The translations under genes and the position numbers were made by a program. From Streptomyces sp. HUAS 15-9 (GTDB lineage Bacteria > Actinomycetota > Actinomycetes > Streptomycetales > Streptomycetaceae), in contig NZ_CP106798.1 of the NCBI RefSeq assembly GCF_025642155.1, positions 7,936,001-8,000,000 on the forward strand: a DNA stretch of 64,000 nt, written 5' to 3'. The notes beneath the pieces are model-generated. The model had not been told where the DNA came from. It was given only the letters and a program-made list of their open reading frames with translations, and searched no databases. This document shows positions 59,831 to 64,000 of this stretch, one piece after another; within the stretch, counting starts at the first letter, position 1; each line of letters starts with the position of its first letter.

Positions 59831-62208
59831 GCCGAGGCCTCCTTACCGGAACCCGCTGCCCGCACGGCCTGCCAGACCCGCTCCGGAGTGCATGGCATCC
59901 GTACGTCCTGCACGCCCAGCGGCCTGAGCGCGTCCACCACGGCGTTGACGACGGCCGGGGTCGAGGCGATCGTCCCCGACTCCCCGACTCCCTTGGCCCC
60001 GAGCGGGTTGGAGGTCGCCGGCGTCTCCGTCCGGTCGGTCACGAAGTCCGGCAGGTCAGCGGCCGACGGCACGAGGTAGTCGGCCATGGTGCCGGTGACG
60101 AGGTTGCCCTCGTCGTCGTACACGGCCTCCTCGTACAGCGCCTGGGCGATGCCCTGCGCGATGCCGCCGTGCACCTGTCCCTCGACGATCATCGGGTTGA
60201 TGACCCGGCCGACGTCGTCGACGCAGACGTACGACCGGATGGTCGTCCGCCCGGTCTCGGTGTCGACCTCGACCGCGCACAGGTGGGTGCCGTGCGGGTA
60301 GGAGAAGTTCTCCGGGTCGACCAGGTGCTCGGCGTTGATGGTGGGTTCCATGCCGTCGGGCAGATCGTGCGAGGAGAACGTCTCGAAGGCGACCTCTTGA
60401 ATGGTCCTGCGTGCCTCCGGCGAGCCCTTCACGGAGAACACGCCGCCGCTGAAGTCCAGGTCCTGCTCGCTGGCTTCGAGTAGATGGGCCGCGACCTTCC
60501 GCGCCTTCTCCACCACCTTCTCGGCCGCCCGGTGCACGGCCGCCCCGCCGACGACCAGGGACCGTGAGCCGTAGGTGTCCATGCCCTGCGGGGCCGCCTT
60601 GGTGTCGCCGTGCACCACCTCGACGTCCTCGAACGGGACGCCCAGCACATCGGCGGCGATCTGGCTCCAGCAGGTGACGTGCCCCTGGCCGTGCGGGCTG
60701 GTGCCGGTGACCACCTCGACCTTGCCGGTGGGCAGCATGCGGATGCTGGCCGCCTCCCAGCCGCCGGCCGCGTACCTGAGGTCGCGCAGCACCCGGCTCG
60801 GTGCCAGGCCGCACATCTCGGTGTACGTCGACACGCCGATGCCGAGGCGTACGGGGTCGCCGCGCTCGTTGCGCTTGTGCTGCTCGGCGCGCAGGTCGTC
60901 GTACCCGAACAGGGCGAGCGCCTTCTCGGTGGCCGCCTCGTAGTTGCCGCTGTCGTAGGTCAGTCCGGCGATCGACGTGTGCGGGAACTCCTCGTGCCGG
61001 ATCCAGTTCCGGCGCCGCAGCTCCACCGGGTCCAGGCCGAGTTCGGCCGCCAGCTCGTCCATGATCCGCTCGATGGCGAACGTCGCCTCCGGGCGCCCGG
61101 CGCCGCGGTAGGCGTCGGTGGGGGTGCGGGTGGTGAAGACGCCGGTGCAGTTGAATTCGTAGGCGTCCATCTTGTAGATCCCCGGGTACATGAAGGCACC
61201 GAGGATCGGGATGCCCGGTGTGACGAGCATCAGATACGCGCCCATGTCGGCGATCAGGTCCACCTTCAGGCCGAGCAGCTTGCCGTCACGGGTGGCGGCG
61301 ACCTCGATGTCCTGGATCATGCCGCGTCCGTGATGGGTGGCGAGATAGCCCTCGGAGCGGGACTCGGTCCACTTCACCGGCCGGCCGAGACGCCGGGCGA
61401 CCGCGACCGCGATGGCCTCCTCGCCGTACACCTGGAGTTTGGAGCCGAAGCCGCCGCCCACGTCCGGGGCGATCACCCGGAGCTTGTGCTCGGGGACGCC
61501 GGTGACCATCGCCAGCATGATCCGCAGGATGTGCGGGATCTGCGTGGCCGAGTAGACGGTGTACTCGCCGGAGGCGGCGAGCGGGGTGACGACCACCGCG
61601 CGCGGCTCCATCGCGTTGGGGATGAGCCGCTGCTGGTGGTAGCGGCGCTTCACCGTGACCTCGGCGCGTTCCCGGACCGTGTCGAAGCTCTCGCCGGTGG
61701 CGAGCGGCCAGAGATAGCTGCGGTTGGTGCCCTTGTCGGAGTGGACCAGGGGGGAGCCCTCGGCCAGCGCGGCCTCCAGGTCGAGCACCGGGGGCAGCGG
61801 GTCGTAGTCGACCTCGATGGCCTCGAGCGCGTCGGCGGCCGCGTACCGGTCGCGGGCCACCACGACCGCCACCGGGTCACCGGCGTAGCGCACCTCGTCG
61901 ACGGCGATCGGCGGGTGATCGGGCAGCACGATGTCCTCGGTCACCGGCCAGGCGCACGGCAGCGAACCCATTCCCTCGGCGAGGTCGGCGCCGCTGAACG
62001 CCGCGACGACACCGGGGCGTTCCAGCGCGGGGGAGACGTCGACCCGCGCGATGCGGGCGTGCGCCATCGGGCTGCGCAGAATCGCCAGGTGCAGCAGCCC
62101 GGTGACCTGGATGTTGTCGGTCCAGTTGGTCTGGCCGGTGATCAGCCGGGCGTCCTCCTTGCGCAGCCGGGCGCGTCCGACCTCGCCTTCGACGGCCTGA
62201 TCGGTCAT
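59827..62208 (-). CDS. Molybdopterin-binding large subunit, form II Cox type
   Basis: The 793-residue large subunit of a molybdenum hydroxylase has GGGFGSKLQVYGEEA, the active-site loop AYRGAGRPEATFAIERIMDELA, and GASTHGQGH-like cofactor segments (TSPHGQGHVTCWSQI), then GAKGVGESGTIA near the C-terminus with the catalytic Glu. The loop reads AYRGAGR. That defines form II Cox enzymes. True aerobic CO dehydrogenase (form I) has AYxCSFR with the Cu-binding Cys. The substrate is therefore unlikely to be CO and is unknown. ATG 62208 overlaps the small-subunit stop. Confidence 0.94.
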   Translation of the reverse strand: MTDQAVEGEVGRARLRKEDARLITGQTNWTDNIQVTGLLHLAILRSPMAHARIARVDVSPALERPGVVAAFSGADLAEGMGSLPCAWPVTEDIVLPDHPPIAVDEVRYAGDPVAVVVARDRYAAADALEAIEVDYDPLPPVLDLEAALAEGSPLVHSDKGTNRSYLWPLATGESFDTVRERAEVTVKRRYHQQRLIPNAMEPRAVVVTPLAASGEYTVYSATQIPHILRIMLAMVTGVPEHKLRVIAPDVGGGFGSKLQVYGEEAIAVAVARRLGRPVKWTESRSEGYLATHHGRGMIQDIEVAATRDGKLLGLKVDLIADMGAYLMLVTPGIPILGAFMYPGIYKMDAYEFNCTGVFTTRTPTDAYRGAGRPEATFAIERIMDELAAELGLDPVELRRRNWIRHEEFPHTSIAGLTYDSGNYEAATEKALALFGYDDLRAEQHKRNERGDPVRLGIGVSTYTEMCGLAPSRVLRDLRYAAGGWEAASIRMLPTGKVEVVTGTSPHGQGHVTCWSQIAADVLGVPFEDVEVVHGDTKAAPQGMDTYGSRSLVVGGAAVHRAAEKVVEKARKVAAHLLEASEQDLDFSGGVFSVKGSPEARRTIQEVAFETFSSHDLPDGMEPTINAEHLVDPENFSYPHGTHLCAVEVDTETGRTTIRSYVCVDDVGRVINPMIVEGQVHGGIAQGIAQALYEEAVYDDEGNLVTGTMADYLVPSAADLPDFVTDRTETPATSNPLGAKGVGESGTIASTPAVVNAVVDALRPLGVQDVRMPCTPERVWQAVRAAGSGKEASA

Positions 62209-62687
62209 GCCGTCACCTCCTCGGCCAGCTGTTCCCCGGAGGCGGCGAGCACCGCGCGGACGATGTTCTGGTAACCGGTGCAGCGGCAGAGGTTGCCCTC
62301 CAGGGCCTGGCGCACCTCGTGCGGGCCGGGGTGCGGGTTCTCGTTCAGCAGATCGCGAGCGGCCATGATCATCCCCGGGGTGCAGTAGCCGCACTGCAGG
62401 CCGTGCCGCTCGTGGAACGCGCGCTGCAGCGCCGTCCACTCGCCGTTCTCGGCCAGCCCCTGGACGGTGGTCACCTCGCTCCCGTCCGCCTGTACGGCCA
62501 GCACCGAGCAGCTCTTGACGCTCGCCCCGTCCAGGGCGACCGTGCACGCCCCGCAGTTCGAGGTGTCGCAGCCGATCGTGGTGCCGGTCAGACCGAGGCG
62601 GTCGCGCAGGTAGTGGGCCAGCAGCAGACGGGGTTCCACGTCGTCCTCGTACGTCGTGCCGTCCACCTTCACCTTGATGTGGGTCAT
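62205..62687 (-). CDS. [2Fe-2S] small subunit of the Cox-type hydroxylase (CoxS-like)
   Basis: The 160-residue subunit has two 2Fe-2S clusters: the plant-type motif in GCDTSNCGACTVALDGASVKSC and the C-terminal GYCTPGMIMAARDLL with EGNLCRCTGYQNIV. It is the first gene of the operon, and its ATG at 62687 has a GGAGGGC-type site. A Crp-like sequence lies 50 bp upstream. It transfers electrons from the Mo site to the FAD subunit. Confidence 0.95.
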   Translation of the reverse strand: MTHIKVKVDGTTYEDDVEPRLLLAHYLRDRLGLTGTTIGCDTSNCGACTVALDGASVKSCSVLAVQADGSEVTTVQGLAENGEWTALQRAFHERHGLQCGYCTPGMIMAARDLLNENPHPGPHEVRQALEGNLCRCTGYQNIVRAVLAASGEQLAEEVTA

Positions 62688-62736
62688 GTGCCCTCCAGAC
62701 CGTGCGGGCGTGGGAGAGGGAAATCAGCGACCTAAC

Positions 62737-62750
62737 GTGATGTAGGTCAC
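62737..62750. promoter_or_regulatory. Crp-like site upstream of the cox-type operon
   Basis: GTGATGTAGGTCAC fits the Streptomyces Crp consensus GTG-N6-GNCAC exactly and is also GTGA-N6-TCAC, the general CRP/FNR core. It lies 50 bp upstream of the CoxS-like start and 120 bp before the opposite-strand small ORF, so it could act on either. Confidence 0.5.
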
Positions 62751-63080
62751 TCTATGGCCACCCCTTGGATGCGGCGAGTGCTGTGACCGGGTTTCGTTGA
62801 GCGTTAATCCATCCCCGCTCGGGCCCGGATACTGGTCCACCGCACGGGGCCGGTCGTCACTCGGAGGGGTCATGGGTGCACGCTGCGTGCATGTCCACCC
62901 GGCCGCTCGACTTCCCGCTCGACGGCGTGACCGTCGACCTCGGTCCGGCAGTCCACCCGGGTGGTCGTACTGATGGGCGCGGCCGCGGGACCCGGCTCCA
63001 GCGGTGCCGCTTCGTCCCCGGCCTCGGCCCGGCGAGGTGCGGCCGAAACAGAACTTACTTCGGAGTCAGGAGGGTTGACG
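62751..63080. promoter_or_regulatory. Divergent intergenic region between the cox-type operon and the GH5 gene
   Basis: Apart from the small ORF at 62872-62973 no gene is evident. The palindrome TGCACGC-T-GCGTGCA (62877-62891) lies within the first codons of that ORF. An AT-richer part near 62790-62810 could hold a promoter, and AGGAGG at 63069-63074 is the GH5 ribosome site. Confidence 0.4.
62872..62973 (+). CDS. Possible small leader peptide (33 aa)
   Basis: The frame begins with ATG 62872, just behind a strong GGAGGGG, and encodes a 33-residue Arg/Pro-rich peptide starting MGARCVHVHPAARLPARRR. The spacing of the ribosome site is short. Its first codons form a 15-bp palindrome. Arg/Cys/His-rich short ORFs of this sort act as leader peptides in some Streptomyces operons, but no such function is shown here. 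It lies about 107 bp before the GH5 start. Confidence 0.35.
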   Translation: MGARCVHVHPAARLPARRRDRRPRSGSPPGWSY

Positions 63081-64000
63081 GTGTCCGGAAATCACCGGAC
63101 TGTAATGGACATGGCAAATATCCGGGCGCGTTTGTTCGTTGTCCTGGTTGTCCTCTGTGGATTCCTGGTGGTGGCGGGCACCTCGCCCGCCACCGCCGCC
63201 ACCCCTTCCGACTCCCTCTGGTTCGACGGCACCGCCCTCACGGTGCACAGCGGCCGCTTCGTCGACGGCCAGGGCCGCGAGGTCGTGCTGCGCGGCTACA
63301 ACGTCTCCGGCGAGACCAAGCTGGAGGAGAACGGCGGCCTGCCCTTCGCCTCGGTCGCCGACGCACGGAAGTCGGCCACCGCGCTGCGTGCCCTCGGCGG
63401 CGGCAACGCGGTCCGCTTCCTGCTCTCCTGGGCCCGCGCCGAGCCCGTGCGGGGCCAGGTGGACACCGCGTATCTGGCCGCCGCCACCGACCAGATGCGC
63501 GCCTTCCTCGACGTCGGCATCCGCGTCTACCCCGACTTCCATCAGGACCTCTACTCCCGCCACCTGTTCGACGCGGGCAGCTGGTACACCGGCGACGGCG
63601 CCCCCGAGTGGGCGGTGGACCTCGGCGGTTACCCCACCGAGTCCTGCGGGATCTGCTTCTTCTGGGGCCAGAACATCGCCCAGAACTCGGCCGTGACGAA
63701 GGCGCAGTACGACTTCTGGCACAACAACTACGGCCTCCAGGACGCCTTCCTGGACACGGCGCAGTCGACGATGGCGTACCTCGCCCAGCATCTGACGGAC
63801 ACCGAGTTCACGGGCGTCGTCGGCTTCGACCCGTACAACGAGCCGTACGCGGGCAGCTACGACTCCGGCCAGACCAGCCGTACCTGGGAGCGGGACCTGC
63901 TGTGGCCCTTCTACCAGAGGTTCCGGGCCCGCATGGACGCGGCCGGCTGGCAGGCCAAGCCCGCCTTCGTCGAGCCCAACCTCTTCTGGAACGCCGACAT
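63081..64000 (+). CDS. Secreted GH5 endoglycoceramidase-like glycosidase (partial, 3' end outside window)
   Basis: The first 306 codons are present. The GTG at 63081 has AGGAGG six to seven bases upstream. A signal peptide (ARLFVVLVVLCGFLVVAGTSPATAA) is followed by a GH5 TIM barrel: LRGYNVSGETKLEENGG, VRFLLSWARAEP, YPDFHQDLYSRHLFDAGSWYTGDGAPEW, CGICFFWGQNI, and GFDPYNEPYAGSYD with the acid/base Glu in NEP. This combination is characteristic of endoglycoceramidases, which cut glycosphingolipids between glycan and ceramide. The nucleophile Glu lies beyond the window. Actinobacterial homologues are often annotated simply as cellulase. Confidence 0.88.
   Translation, partial: MSGNHRTVMDMANIRARLFVVLVVLCGFLVVAGTSPATAATPSDSLWFDGTALTVHSGRFVDGQGREVVLRGYNVSGETKLEENGGLPFASVADARKSATALRALGGGNAVRFLLSWARAEPVRGQVDTAYLAAATDQMRAFLDVGIRVYPDFHQDLYSRHLFDAGSWYTGDGAPEWAVDLGGYPTESCGICFFWGQNIAQNSAVTKAQYDFWHNNYGLQDAFLDTAQSTMAYLAQHLTDTEFTGVVGFDPYNEPYAGSYDSGQTSRTWERDLLWPFYQRFRARMDAAGWQAKPAFVEPNLFWNAD

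Noticed and set aside
59827..62208. True CO dehydrogenase large subunit (form I)
   Set aside because: The active-site loop is AYRGAGR, not AYxCSFR; the Cu-binding Cys is missing.
1..64000. tRNA, rRNA, insertion sequences, integrases, attachment sites
   Set aside because: None was recognised by reading; no transposase or integrase motif occurs in any translated frame that looks coding.

Overview
The window reads as a chromosomal segment of a Streptomyces or close relative. GC content is very high (by eye), third codon positions are G/C-rich, and GTG and TTG starts are common. Many start/stop codons overlap as GTGA or ATGA. Typical actinobacterial proteins are present: an SSI-type inhibitor, SpoIIE/GAF phosphatases, an S1E protease, a CYP105-like P450 with a 3Fe-4S ferredoxin, and DUF4232 and DUF385 proteins. 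I saw no tRNA, rRNA, transposase or CRISPR array.

Layout. 1-8.1 kb: a quinone reductase fragment, a cation transporter, a 131-bp non-coding tandem repeat, a nitroreductase, a LysE exporter, a P450-ferredoxin pair, a flavoprotein, a GH114 lipoprotein and an aldo/keto reductase. 8.1-22.8 kb: a regulatory and cell-surface region. Two paralogues combine an ECF-sigma-like domain, a zinc finger, a TM helix and an extracellular ricin lectin; the first is split by a -1 shift. Between them lie a polysaccharide deacetylase-like protein, a DUF4232 lipoprotein, a Ser/Thr kinase divergent from an ECF sigma factor, a PAS/GAF/SpoIIE phosphatase, an internally deleted GH2 enzyme, Ogt and a Fic-type toxin-antitoxin pair with a degenerate active site. 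22.8-28.7 kb: an FMN-dependent oxidase, a trypsin-type SSI inhibitor, a STAS protein, an MFS exporter with two palindromic operators, and an ArsR-AHSA1 operon. 28.7-35 kb: an NHLP peptide-export operon with a Cys-less GG-leader precursor. 35.4-42.4 kb: a thioesterase, a secreted protease and two divergent SpoIIE phosphatases. 42.5-46.3 kb: an orphan cytochrome b (QcrB-like) overlapping tail-to-tail with ctaF-ctaD. 46.5-52.9 kb: dTDP-rhamnose synthesis with a methyltransferase and a glycosyltransferase, probably for a surface glycan. 53-55.1 kb: an isochorismatase-like hydrolase, a decayed MFS gene, a phosphoesterase and a GNAT. 55.1-62.7 kb: a form II Cox/xanthine-dehydrogenase-type molybdenum hydroxylase operon with its accessory genes, preceded by a Crp-like site. 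62.8-64 kb: a possible leader ORF and the start of a secreted GH5 endoglycoceramidase-like enzyme.

Most noteworthy: (1) the NHLP exporter, whose only visible cargo is a 71-aa precursor with a classic GG leader and a 48-residue Cys-less core, with no modification enzyme nearby and a strong hairpin between precursor and exporter genes; (2) the pair of sigma-zinc finger-TM-ricin proteins, one fused and one split; (3) a kinase/ECF-sigma divergent pair with no anti-sigma gene. Three genes (near 9.7, 53.86 and 57.8 kb) each look like a one-base deletion. Assembly error must therefore be weighed against real decay or frameshifting.
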